A stretch of 7,749 nt of DNA from Ruminococcaceae bacterium UBA3710 (GCA_002371985.1 DFHZ01000061.1:1-7749), one strand, 5' to 3'; shown: positions 1 to 5,602, numbered from the stretch's first letter. Numbers and translations are program-made. The notes: generated by a model not told the origin, from the letters alone.

Positions 1-569
1 TCAGAAAGGTCATAAACATTTCCGTCAACACGAACCCTCGAATAGCCCGATTTTCTGGCATTCTCAAGTTCTTTTACATGTTCGCCCTTTCTATTATGAA
101 TAACAGGAGAAAGCAACTGAATTTTTGTTCCCTCTTCCAAATTCATAATAGTATCCACTATTTGGTCGGTAGGCTGCATAGATATTTCTTTTCCGCATAC
201 AGGACAATGCGGTATGCCCACTCTTGCAAACAAAAGTCTTAAATAATCGTATATTTCGGTTACTGTTCCAACCGTTGAACGAGGATTTTTAGATGTTGTT
301 TTCTGGTCGATAGATATAGCAGGCGAAAGCCCGTCTATTGTATCAACCATAGGTTTTTCCATTTGACCTAAAAACTGACGGGCATAAGAAGAAAGCGATT
401 CAACATATCTTCGTTGCCCCTCGGCATATATGGTATCAAAGGCAAGGGATGATTTTCCGCTTCCCGAAAGACCTGTAAATACAACAAGTTTGTTTCTCGG
501 TATCTCTATATCAACATTTTTAAGATTGTGTTCCCTTGCACCCTTAATTACTATTTTTTCGTTTTCCAA
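1..569 (-). CDS. uvrA: UvrA, excinuclease ABC subunit A (N-terminal part, truncated by window edge)
   Basis: UvrA is the damage-recognition ATPase of nucleotide excision repair; it loads UvrB onto lesions. The 189 visible codons show the first ABC ATPase half. Residues 33-41 read GLSGSGKSS (Walker A), residues 50-59 read [10 protein letters not shown], and residues 81-91 read [11 protein letters not shown] (Q-loop region). [20 protein letters not shown] follows, and then the start of the UvrB-binding insertion, with a CPVC at 122-125 and RKGEH further on. The start is a TTG (569-567) preceded by GGAGG at 582-578 with an 8-base spacer; the reading frame holds no nearby ATG that would give a normal UvrA N terminus. 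Full-length UvrA is about 940 residues, so roughly the first fifth is present and the rest lies left of position 1. The gene is transcribed divergently from the B12 operon. Confidence 0.97.
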   Translation of the reverse strand, partial: MENEKIVIKGAREHNLKNVDIEIPRNKLVVFTGLSGSGKSSLAFDTIYAEGQRRYVESLSSYARQFLGQMEKPMVDTIDGLSPAISIDQKTTSKNPRSTVGTVTEIYDYLRLLFARVGIPHCPVCGKEISMQPTDQIVDTIMNLEEGTKIQLLSPVIHNRKGEHVKELENARKSGYSRVRVDGNVYDLS

Positions 570-577
570 AACAAAAT

Positions 578-582
578 CCTCC
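578..582 (-). promoter_or_regulatory. uvrA ribosome binding site, fixes the TTG start
   Basis: On the minus strand GGAGG lies 8 bases before TTG GAA AAC. The UvrA homology begins straight after this codon ([18 protein letters not shown]), so TTG is the start. Confidence 0.8.
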
Positions 583-615
583 AAACAAAAGCAGTTGCTT
601 TTATTTTACGCCTTT

Positions 616-644
616 TTTTTATTAAAGTAAACAAAATTTTGCAA
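616..644 (-). promoter_or_regulatory. Candidate uvrA promoter
   Basis: Read on the minus strand: TTGCAA (644-639), a 17-base spacer, then TAAAAA (621-616). The spacing is ideal but the -10 box is weak and sits in an A-rich run, so this is tentative. No LexA/SOS box was recognised by eye between this promoter and the uvrA start. Confidence 0.35.
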
Positions 645-662
645 GTATCCGTTCTATTGTTA

Positions 663-691
663 TTGAAAAAAAGATTGTACTGTGTTAGAAT
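663..691 (+). promoter_or_regulatory. Promoter of the cobalamin-riboswitch operon
   Basis: TTGAAA (663-668), a 17-base spacer, then TAGAAT (686-691), with an extended -10 TG at 683-684. Transcription would begin near 698, just before the conserved riboswitch core. The promoter is back to back with the candidate uvrA promoter, the two -35 boxes being 18 bases apart. Confidence 0.7.
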
Positions 692-697
692 AATAGC

Positions 698-850
698 CGT
701 TGAGGGAAAGTTTGGTGCAATTCCAACACGAGCCCGTCGCCGTGATATGCAAACTATCTTAATCTGATATACTCCCGCCGCAGGGAACGAAATACCATTG
801 GGAAATTCCTGAGAAGGTTCAGATTTAAGTGCATTAAGTCGAAAGACCCG
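698..850 (+). ncRNA. Cobalamin (vitamin B12) riboswitch, class I
   Basis: The conserved blocks occur in the right order. AGGGAAAG is at 703-710. GGTGCAATTCC is at 714-724, in the P3 region (TTGG/CCAA). ACACGAGCCCGTCGCCGTGAT at about 726-745 corresponds to the core that in many B12 elements ends CCCGCCACTGT. CCATTG (795-800) and TGAGAAGG (810-817) correspond to the CCACTG...TGGGAAGG block. AAGTCGAAAGACC (836-848) is the B12 box; the E. coli btuB form is AAGCCCGAAGACC. The element senses adenosylcobalamin or a related cobalamin and normally lowers expression of uptake or synthesis genes when B12 is plentiful. The downstream genes (a transcobalamin-like lipoprotein and an ECF S subunit) fit that role. 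Exact ends were judged by eye; assignment to the larger class I form rests on the presence of the extra CCATTG...GAGAAGG arm. Confidence 0.88.
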
Positions 851-939
851 AAACAAGCAAACCTGTTTTTGTTATCAAAAATATTGCGAGTGCCAATATG
901 ACAGCAAAATCGGTTAATAATATTTTAGGAGAATGAAAA
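851..939 (+). promoter_or_regulatory. Expression platform between the riboswitch and the lipoprotein gene
   Basis: No strong intrinsic terminator follows the B12 box; AAACAAG/CCTGTTT with a CAAA loop (851-868) is weak, has one mismatch and is followed by a poor U run. A hairpin ATATTG (881-886)/CAATAT (894-899) could form. An alternative 8-pair helix AAAATATT (878-885)/AATATTTT (919-926) would abut the AGGAG ribosome binding site (927-931). Because the two helices share bases they exclude each other, which suggests control of ribosome access rather than termination. The pairings are AU-only or short, so this is inference. Confidence 0.4.
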
Positions 940-1401
940 ATGAAAATGAATTTTAACAAAGTATTTTCAAAAGTTATTTCATTTGTGCTTATTGCGGCTA
1001 TGGCACTTACATTTTGTTCTTGCGGTAAAGCAGACGATGTGGCAAATACAGACTCCACACCCGCTACCGTAAGCGAAAAAGCAACCTCATCCGTTAAAAC
1101 TTTAGGTGAAGGTGCAACCAAATTCAATTTTAATGTTGTTGATATCGAAGGCAACACGACTGAATTTGTAATCAACACCGACGAAAAGACGGTAGGTGCA
1201 GCACTTCTTAAGGTCGATTTAATCAAAGGCGATGAAAGTCAGTACGGTCTTTATGTTAAAGAAGTAAACGGTATAACCGCCGATTATGACACCGACGGAA
1301 CATATTGGGCTTTCTATATAAACGGCGAAATGGCACCAACCGGCGTTGATTCAACCGATGTTGTTGCAGGAGCAACTTACGAATTTAAAGTTTCAAAATA
1401 A
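940..1401 (+). CDS. Lipoprotein with a transcobalamin-like DUF4430 domain, putative B12-capture protein
   Basis: The 153-residue product is probably a surface lipoprotein. It has a basic N terminus (MKMNFNKVFSK) and a hydrophobic segment at about 12-25. A lipobox-like FCSC follows, with C28 the likely lipidated residue (C26 is a less likely alternative), then a low-complexity Thr/Ser/Ala-rich linker (29-60). One compact domain at about 62-152 carries the DUF4430 hallmarks TVGAALLKV, YGLYVKEVNGI, DGTYWAFYINGE, GVDSTDVVAGATYEF. This domain resembles the C-terminal beta domain of transcobalamin and intrinsic factor, which caps bound cobalamin. The start is ATG 940 with AGGAG at 927-931, 8 bases upstream. 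The gene is first behind the cobalamin riboswitch and overlaps the next gene by one base. B12 binding is inferred from domain plus riboswitch; DUF4430 also occurs in other adhesion or surface proteins. Confidence 0.88.
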   Translation: MKMNFNKVFSKVISFVLIAAMALTFCSCGKADDVANTDSTPATVSEKATSSVKTLGEGATKFNFNVVDIEGNTTEFVINTDEKTVGAALLKVDLIKGDESQYGLYVKEVNGITADYDTDGTYWAFYINGEMAPTGVDSTDVVAGATYEFKVSK

Positions 1402-1919
1402 TGAAATCCCGCTTAAAACTTTGGGAAATTACTCTCTTTCCGCTATTAGGGGCATTTATGTCTGTATCAAAAATAATGCTTGAATTTCTGCCGAATATTC
1501 ATATGCTTGCTATGCTTACTATGGTATATACCGTAGTTTTTCGCAAGAAAGCGTTAATTCCTATATATATTTTTGTGCTTATACACGGAGTAATTGCAGG
1601 TTTTAATCTTTGGTGGATACCATATATTTATTTGTGGACGGTGCTTTGGGGTGTAACTATGCTGCTGCCGCAAAAAGTACCGACGAAATTCAAGGTAATT
1701 ATGTATGCAGTAGTCTGTTCCCTGCACGGTTTTTTGTACGGCACACTTTATGCACCTATGCAAGCACTTATGTTCGGGCTTAATTTTAAGCAGACTATCG
1801 CTTGGATAATTGCAGGTCTTCCGTTTGATGCCGTTCACGGCATAGGAAACCTGTTTATGGGTTTACTTATAGTTCCCTTATCATCCGTTTTAAGCAAAAC
1901 CATTAAAAGGTTTAATTAA
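1401..1919 (+). CDS. ECF transporter S component, probably for cobalamin or its precursors
   Basis: This 172-residue integral membrane protein has about six hydrophobic segments (roughly 8-27, 33-47, 52-68, 72-88, 98-115, 130-165) and a short basic tail. Size, topology and motifs such as LLGAFMSVSKI, the Trp-rich NLWWIPYIYLW and the late GNLFMGLLIVPLS fit substrate-binding S subunits of energy-coupling factor transporters. Such proteins bind a vitamin and use a shared EcfA/EcfA'/EcfT module, which is not in this window. Substrate is assigned from context: cobalamin riboswitch and transcobalamin-like lipoprotein directly upstream, as for CbrT/CblT-type B12 S subunits in other Firmicutes. The ATG shares its A with the upstream TAA (TAATG) and has no recognisable ribosome binding site, so translation is probably coupled to the lipoprotein gene. 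The family assignment is good; the substrate is likely but inferred. Confidence 0.82.
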   Translation: MKSRLKLWEITLFPLLGAFMSVSKIMLEFLPNIHMLAMLTMVYTVVFRKKALIPIYIFVLIHGVIAGFNLWWIPYIYLWTVLWGVTMLLPQKVPTKFKVIMYAVVCSLHGFLYGTLYAPMQALMFGLNFKQTIAWIIAGLPFDAVHGIGNLFMGLLIVPLSSVLSKTIKRFN

Positions 1920-1928
1920 GGAGTAATT

Positions 1929-2093
1929 ATGAAAGATTTTTTGGCAAATTACGGCGGAACTATCATAATACTTGTTTTAATTCTGATAATTGTTTTCCTT
2001 TCGGTTAAAAGGCTTATCAAAAACCGAAAAAGCGGTAAGTGTTCTTGCGGTTGCGAGGGTTGTTCTTTCAAAGACAACTGTCATAAAAAGTAA
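1929..2093 (+). CDS. Small Cys-rich membrane protein of the FeoB-associated type
   Basis: A 54-residue protein: a short N terminus (MKDFLANYGG), one transmembrane helix at about 11-28, a basic stretch (KRLIKNRK), then a cysteine cluster with C38, C40, C42, C45 and C51 ending DNCHKK. This matches the FeoB-associated Cys-rich membrane protein family (TM helix, KSGKCSCGC, GC, CH tail), usually encoded beside the ferrous iron transporter FeoB. No feo gene is present here. The start is ATG 1929 with AAGGAG at 1918-1923, 5 bases upstream and overlapping the TAA of the S-subunit gene, so it is cotranscribed as the third operon gene and followed at once by a terminator. The cysteines could bind a metal or iron-sulfur cluster; the role beside B12 uptake genes is unknown. 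Confidence 0.85.
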   Translation: MKDFLANYGGTIIILVLILIIVFLSVKRLIKNRKSGKCSCGCEGCSFKDNCHKK

Positions 2094-2125
2094 AAAAAGG
2101 GGCTGTGAAAAACAGCCCCTTTTTT
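2093..2125 (+). terminator. Rho-independent terminator of the B12 operon
   Basis: GGGGCTGT (2099-2106), loop GAAAA, ACAGCCCC (2112-2119), flanked by an A6 run and followed by T6 (2120-2125). The stem is perfect and the U run good. It ends the lipoprotein/S-subunit/Cys-protein transcript and separates it from tspO. Confidence 0.93.
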
Positions 2126-2178
2126 AAAAAACTAATAATTTGAATATTTTCTGCATAGACTATATTCGGGTGATTAGT

Positions 2179-2655
2179 ATGATTTTAAAATTCAATTTAA
2201 AAAAATTCCTGATTTCAATTCTTATTCCACTTGCCGTAGGAGGGCTTTCCGCATTTATTACGAGAAATGATATGGACATCTACAAAGATATCAACCGACC
2301 GCCTTTATCTCCGCCGTCGGTACTTTTCCCTGTTGCCTGGACTATACTCTATATCTTGCTTGGAATATCCTTCTATATTGTTTGGAATACAGATTACAAA
2401 GAAAGCAAAGCAAAACCTTACTTCTTTTTTATAGCCGGGTTAATTCTTAATTTTATTTGGTCGCCGGTCTTTTTCTCGGCAAGACTTTACTTTGTGGCAC
2501 TTATAATTCTCCTGCTGTTACTGATAACAATAGTTTTAATGTTTGCTGAATTTCACAAGGTTTCAGAACTTGCCGCATACCTGCAAATACCGTATTTACT
2601 TTGGCTTCTATTTGCAGGATATTTGAATATCGGTATATATTTGCTTAACAGATAA
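2179..2655 (+). CDS. tspO: TspO/MBR family membrane protein (translocator protein homologue)
   Basis: The 158-residue protein has five predicted membrane helices (about 9-27, 47-69, 80-98, 102-123, 135-154), the usual TspO size and topology. Hallmarks are NRPPLSPPSVLFPVAWTIL (39-57), NFIWSPVFF (91-99) and the C-terminal YLQIPYLLWLLFAGYLN (134-150), the porphyrin/cholesterol-recognition region. TspO proteins bind porphyrins and other tetrapyrroles and influence tetrapyrrole handling and oxidative stress; the exact bacterial function is unsettled. ATG 2179 is preferred: the family match starts after it and GGGTGA lies 5 bases upstream. An upstream TTG at 2140 would add 13 unconserved residues and lacks a ribosome binding site. 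The gene sits between two terminator hairpins, apparently as its own unit, but I could not identify a convincing promoter. Confidence 0.92.
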   Translation: MILKFNLKKFLISILIPLAVGGLSAFITRNDMDIYKDINRPPLSPPSVLFPVAWTILYILLGISFYIVWNTDYKESKAKPYFFFIAGLILNFIWSPVFFSARLYFVALIILLLLLITIVLMFAEFHKVSELAAYLQIPYLLWLLFAGYLNIGIYLLNR

Positions 2656-2660
2656 AAAAC

Positions 2661-2688
2661 GGGGCTGTTTTTCACAGCCCCTTAAATT
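2661..2688 (-). terminator. Terminator between convergent tspO and fba, best on the fba strand
   Basis: GGGGCTGT (2661-2668), loop TTTTC, ACAGCCCC (2674-2681). On the minus strand the hairpin is followed by GTTTTTT (2660-2654), a proper terminator for fba. On the plus strand only TTAAATTT follows, so it is a weaker terminator for tspO. The hairpin is the exact reverse complement of the one at 2099-2119. Confidence 0.85.
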
Positions 2689-2698
2689 TATGTATTTA

Positions 2699-3562
2699 TT
2701 ATGCTTTATTGATTGAGCCGAAAAGTTCCATCTTTTCTTTAACGGTTTCTTTGATTGCGTCAAAACCGGGAGCCAAGAGTTTTCTCGGGTCAAATCCCTT
2801 GCCTTGCAAATCTTTACCCTCTTCTATATATTTACGGGTTGCAGCGGCAAAACTCAACTGACATTCGGTATTAACATTGATTTTGGAAACACCCAAAGAA
2901 ATGGCTTTCTTAATCATATCAGCAGGAATTCCTGTACCGCCGTGAAGAACGAGAGGCATTTCGCCGGTAAGTTCTTGAATATCAGCAAGAGTATCAAATC
3001 TAAGACCTGCCCAGTTTTCGGGATATTTTCCGTGAATGTTACCGATACCGGCAGCAAGCATTGTAACTCCCAAATCTGCAATCATTTTGCATTCTTTCGG
3101 GTCAGCAACCTCTCCGCCGCCGATAACACCGTCTTCTTCGCCGCCGATAGCACCTACCTCTGCTTCGAGAGAAAGACCTAATTTATTGCAAGTTTCAACT
3201 AATTCTTTTGTCTTTGCGATATTTTCTTCAATCGGATAATGAGAACCGTCAAACATAATTGAAGAGAAACCTGCTTCAATACATTTTTTTGCACCTTCAT
3301 AAGAGCCGTGGTCAAGGTGAAGAGCAACCGGAACTGTAATTCCGAGTTCCTCAATCATTCCGTTTACCATTCCGACAACGGTTTTATAACCGCACATATA
3401 TTTACCGGCACCCTCGGAAACACCGAGAATTACAGGAGAATTTAATTCCTGTGCCGTTAAAAGAATAGCCTTTGTCCATTCAAGATTGTTAATGTTGAAC
3501 TGACCTACGGCATATTTACCTGCCTTAGCCTTTGTCAACATCTCTTTTGCTGATACTAACAT
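2699..3562 (-). CDS. fba: Class II fructose-1,6-bisphosphate aldolase
   Basis: This cytosolic zinc-dependent aldolase interconverts fructose-1,6-bisphosphate with dihydroxyacetone phosphate and glyceraldehyde-3-phosphate in glycolysis and gluconeogenesis. The 287-residue product has the class II signatures: QFNINNLEW (21-29), LHLDHGSYE (81-89, with catalytic D84 and zinc ligand H85), SIMFDGSHYP (101-110), EAEVGAIGGEED (133-144), GIGNIHGKYP (172-181, zinc ligand H177), LVLHGGTGIP (204-213, zinc ligand H207) and KINVNTE (227-233, phosphate binding). ATG 3562 is chosen because AAAGGAG lies 8 bases upstream and the family begins MLVSAKEMLTKA. An in-frame ATG at 3634 would add 24 residues read through the promoter and ribosome binding site. 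Length is normal. It has its own promoter and terminator, so it is probably monocistronic. Confidence 0.97.
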   Translation of the reverse strand: MLVSAKEMLTKAKAGKYAVGQFNINNLEWTKAILLTAQELNSPVILGVSEGAGKYMCGYKTVVGMVNGMIEELGITVPVALHLDHGSYEGAKKCIEAGFSSIMFDGSHYPIEENIAKTKELVETCNKLGLSLEAEVGAIGGEEDGVIGGGEVADPKECKMIADLGVTMLAAGIGNIHGKYPENWAGLRFDTLADIQELTGEMPLVLHGGTGIPADMIKKAISLGVSKINVNTECQLSFAAATRKYIEEGKDLQGKGFDPRKLLAPGFDAIKETVKEKMELFGSINKA

Positions 3563-3592
3563 AAAAATATCTCCTTTAATTTTATTAAAATC

Positions 3593-3621
3593 ATTATACA
3601 CTAATGTATTTAAGAATACAA
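3593..3621 (-). promoter_or_regulatory. fba promoter
   Basis: On the minus strand: TTGTAT (3621-3616), a 17-base spacer, then a consensus TATAAT (3598-3593). This gives a short leader of about 25 bases before the fba ribosome binding site and start. It lies in the gap after the upstream E2-like gene, which has no terminator of its own, so readthrough from that gene is possible. Confidence 0.75.
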
Positions 3622-3641
3622 GTGCAAATGACAAAAATTTA

Positions 3642-4484
3642 TCAAATTCCGTCGTCCTCTTTGACCTGCGTTGGAGGAACTTCCAAAAGTTCAGGGTTAC
3701 TCAACAACTGCTTCATCTTTCTGAAAGCAATGGCAAAATAACTGCCCGAACAAATTCTTTCGTCCATAACAACACCCAAGGGCATACATTTTTCGTAAAC
3801 GATTTCTCCGCCCTTGCGTTTGGCAACTTCCCGTGAATTACCTATTGTTATTACAAGACTTGTCGTTCCGAAATCATAAATATGGTGATATATATGATTT
3901 GTTCTGATGGATGCAAGGTTTGAAATTACCATTGTATTATGAAACGGCGATATATCAATAATCTTTTTCGGCAAAAGATTATGTTTATCGAGGAATTTGA
4001 AAACTTTAACTCCAACCCTTAAAAGTCCCGGTATGCCAAGCAAAACTTTAATCATTTTCTCTGTTCCGTTGTCCTCGGGAGTATTTCTGTTCGCCTCGAC
4101 ATACTCGTTTATTATGTCATTTACCTCAAAAACGGTATTATCGGGTTTAAAATACATTTTAGACATTGTTCCGTCGCTTGTTTCCCCCGATTTTAAAACA
4201 ACCATTCCGACAGCAAGTTCATTTCTTGCATATATGTTAGAGTTCACAACAAAACGGTTAAGTTGCGGAAACTCGGCAACTGTTTGAGCAAAAGCCGCCA
4301 AAAACACTGCCATATGGCTAAGTCTTATCCCCTGTTTTCTTTTTTCGTTGATATACTTTTGAATAGGCTCAAGCGGAATATCTAATGTGATCATATTCAT
4401 AGAGTCAGTTCGCTTATCCATAATATGTGCCGCAACAGTATACATAGGTTCCGCATTTTTAAGACGAATACCGTCTTTCCTCAT
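3642..4484 (-). CDS. Stand-alone E2-like 2-oxo acid dehydrogenase acyltransferase-fold protein with altered active-site motif
   Basis: The 280-residue protein matches the catalytic domain of dihydrolipoamide acyltransferases (CAT-like fold). It shows DIPLEPIQKYINEKRKQG, LSHMAVFLAAFAQTVAEFPQLNRFVV (56-80, with the E2 P-x-LN motif), SNLASIRTNHIYHHIYDFGTTSLVITIGN (188-216) and a final MPLGVVMDERICSGSYFAIAF (234-254). No lipoyl domain or peripheral-subunit-binding domain is present, and no E1 or E3 genes are nearby. The usual DHRxxDG motif carrying the catalytic His reads DERICSG (241-247), so His and the last Asp are both replaced. Similar stand-alone proteins with a DERICxG motif are, as I recall, common in Clostridia. 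The start is ATG 4484 with AGGGG 9 bases upstream; a TTG 9 bases earlier abuts that site and is rejected. Function unknown; it may act on another acyl-CoA or be non-catalytic. Confidence 0.8.
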   Translation of the reverse strand: MRKDGIRLKNAEPMYTVAAHIMDKRTDSMNMITLDIPLEPIQKYINEKRKQGIRLSHMAVFLAAFAQTVAEFPQLNRFVVNSNIYARNELAVGMVVLKSGETSDGTMSKMYFKPDNTVFEVNDIINEYVEANRNTPEDNGTEKMIKVLLGIPGLLRVGVKVFKFLDKHNLLPKKIIDISPFHNTMVISNLASIRTNHIYHHIYDFGTTSLVITIGNSREVAKRKGGEIVYEKCMPLGVVMDERICSGSYFAIAFRKMKQLLSNPELLEVPPTQVKEDDGI

Positions 4485-4516
4485 ACAATTCAACCCCTAA
4501 ATACATATTTTTTGAT

Positions 4517-4545
4517 ATTTTATCATTTTTTTGGTAAAAACACAA
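4517..4545 (-). promoter_or_regulatory. Promoter of the E2-like gene
   Basis: On the minus strand: TTGTGT (4545-4540), a 17-base spacer, then TAAAAT (4522-4517) preceded by TGA, giving an extended -10. It starts directly after the U run of the rpsR terminator, so the gene is its own transcription unit. Confidence 0.65.
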
Positions 4546-4581
4546 GAAAAAATCCGCAAAACTCAAAAGAATTCTGCGGAT
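4546..4581 (-). terminator. Terminator of the rpsF-ssb-rpsR operon
   Basis: On the minus strand a 13-pair stem, ATCCGCAGAATTC (4581-4569) with GAGTTTTGCGGAT (4564-4552), includes two G-T wobbles and closes a TTTT loop; a T run follows to 4547. It lies a few bases after the rpsR stop and is a strong intrinsic terminator. Confidence 0.93.
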
Positions 4582-4588
4582 AAACATA

Positions 4589-4828
4589 TTAGTCGTTTGA
4601 GAAAGGAAGCAAAGCAACCTGACGAGCGCGCTTGATAGCAGTTGTAAGTTCACGCTGATGTTTAGCGCAAGTACCTGTTGCTCTACGGGGAAGAATCTTC
4701 GCGCGTTCGGAAACAAACTTGCGAAGTTTTGCAACATCCTTATAATCAATTTCTTCTACACGGTCAGCACAAAAATGGCAAACTTTCTTGCGAGGCTTTC
4801 TGTGTAATGGTCTATCAGTCTTTTCCAC
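4589..4828 (-). CDS. rpsR: 30S ribosomal protein bS18
   Basis: bS18 binds the 30S platform as a heterodimer with bS6. The 79-residue product shows the conserved core [59 protein letters not shown]. It is a C-plus form with a probable zinc site: C17, C20, C54 and H57. The start is a GTG (4828-4826); AAGGAGG lies 9 bases upstream and no ATG is available nearby. It is the last gene of the operon, 40 bases after ssb, and is followed by the terminator. Confidence 0.97.
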   Translation of the reverse strand: MEKTDRPLHRKPRKKVCHFCADRVEEIDYKDVAKLRKFVSERAKILPRRATGTCAKHQRELTTAIKRARQVALLPFSND

Positions 4829-4837
4829 CTAAAAGTT

Positions 4838-4844
4838 CCTCCTT
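4838..4844 (-). promoter_or_regulatory. rpsR ribosome binding site, fixes the GTG start
   Basis: On the minus strand AAGGAGG lies 9 bases before GTG GAA AAG. It is a near-perfect anti-16S match, which supports the non-ATG start. Confidence 0.8.
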
Positions 4845-4868
4845 ATCAGTATTTAATCGCTTGTTGAA

Positions 4869-5288
4869 TTAAAACGGAAGATCATCATCCATATCGCCTG
4901 AGATTTCGGTGAAATCATTAGCGGTTGCATTAGAGAAAGATTCAACAGGTTCGCTACCTGCTGCATTATCTCTCTTTGATTCAACAAACTGAACATTATT
5001 TGCAACAACCTCAAATGCTGTACGGTTATTGCCGTTTTTATCGGTATAACGACGGGTCTGGATAGAGCCCTCTATACCAATCATAGTACCCTTTTTAAAG
5101 TACCTTGTAATAAATTCCGCAGTCTGACGCCAAGCAACAATATTGATAAAATCAGTTTCTGTTGTTTCGCCTGAACGATAACGGCGACTTACCGCAATGG
5201 AGAATGATGTAACGGAAATTCCGTTAGGCGTAGTCTTTAGCTCAGGATCAGCGGTTAAGCGACCTGTTAAAACAACTAAATTAAACAT
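4869..5288 (-). CDS. ssb: Single-stranded DNA-binding protein SSB
   Basis: The 139-residue product binds single-stranded DNA as a tetramer during replication, recombination and repair. The OB fold covers about residues 1-104: MFNLVVLTGRLTADPELKTTPNG, TDFINIVAWRQTAEFITRYFKKG (W53 a likely ssDNA-stacking residue), IEGSIQTRRYTDKNG, FEVVANNVQFVES. A short linker (105-131) leads to the acidic tail DMDDDLPF, the docking site for partner proteins. The start is ATG 5288 with GGAGG 8 bases upstream. It lies between rpsF and rpsR, 14 bases after the rpsF stop, in the arrangement conserved across Firmicutes. The linker is shorter than in many SSBs but normal for Clostridia. Confidence 0.97.
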   Translation of the reverse strand: MFNLVVLTGRLTADPELKTTPNGISVTSFSIAVSRRYRSGETTETDFINIVAWRQTAEFITRYFKKGTMIGIEGSIQTRRYTDKNGNNRTAFEVVANNVQFVESKRDNAAGSEPVESFSNATANDFTEISGDMDDDLPF

Positions 5289-5302
5289 AAGTCAAACCTC
5301 CA

Positions 5303-5584
5303 TTATTTCTTGATGGTCATTACACGAAGAACGCCATCGGTAATTCCTGCTATACGCTCAAGTTCAGCAGGGAATGTTGCATCGGCGGTAAATGTAAAGA
5401 ATACATAATAACCTTCAGCCTCATCGTTGATAAGATAAGCAAGACGACGCTTACCCCAATCATCAACGTTTTCAACTGTGCCGTTCTTAGCAATTAACTC
5501 ATTGAACTTATCTTTTAAAGCGGTAACTGCTTCGTCGCCGTCTTTAACAGAAAAGATAAGAGTTGCTTCATACTTAGCTGTCAT
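5303..5584 (-). CDS. rpsF: 30S ribosomal protein bS6
   Basis: bS6 pairs with bS18 on the 30S platform. The 93-residue product shows the family landmarks: TAKYEATLIFS at the N terminus, VDDWGKRRLAYLINDEAEGYYVFFTF (40-65) and DGVLRVMTIKK at the end. The start is ATG 5584, with AGGAGG 9 bases upstream. An in-frame ATG at 5608 would translate the ribosome binding site and add eight unconserved residues, so it is rejected. First gene of the rpsF-ssb-rpsR operon, behind a strong promoter and a structured leader. Confidence 0.97.
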   Translation of the reverse strand: MTAKYEATLIFSVKDGDEAVTALKDKFNELIAKNGTVENVDDWGKRRLAYLINDEAEGYYVFFTFTADATFPAELERIAGITDGVLRVMTIKK

Positions 5585-5602
5585 TTCGTTGCACCTCCTC
5601 AT

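Noticed and set aside
430..856. Short open frames on both strands around the uvrA start and riboswitch
   Set aside because: They overlap UvrA coding sequence or the conserved riboswitch RNA and have no family match.
851..870. Intrinsic terminator right after the B12 box
   Set aside because: The stem is short with a mismatch, all A/T but two or three pairs, and the following run is interrupted (TTGTTATC).
834..1226. Minus-strand open frame of 130 codons opposite the lipoprotein gene
   Set aside because: It is antisense to the DUF4430 gene, has no recognisable family, and the plus strand has lipobox, domain and ribosome binding site.
2140..2178. Upstream TTG start for tspO, and a possible promoter TTGAAT (2140)/TATATT (2161)
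   Set aside because: The extra 13 residues are unconserved with no ribosome binding site. The promoter has a 15-base spacer and would start transcription at or after the ribosome binding site of the ATG at 2179.
2804..3239. Plus-strand open frames opposite fba
   Set aside because: Antisense shadows of a clear aldolase gene, with no family match.
3563..3634. N-terminal extension of fba from an in-frame ATG at 3634
   Set aside because: It would translate the -10 box and the AAAGGAG ribosome binding site; class II aldolases begin at the MLVSAKEML position.
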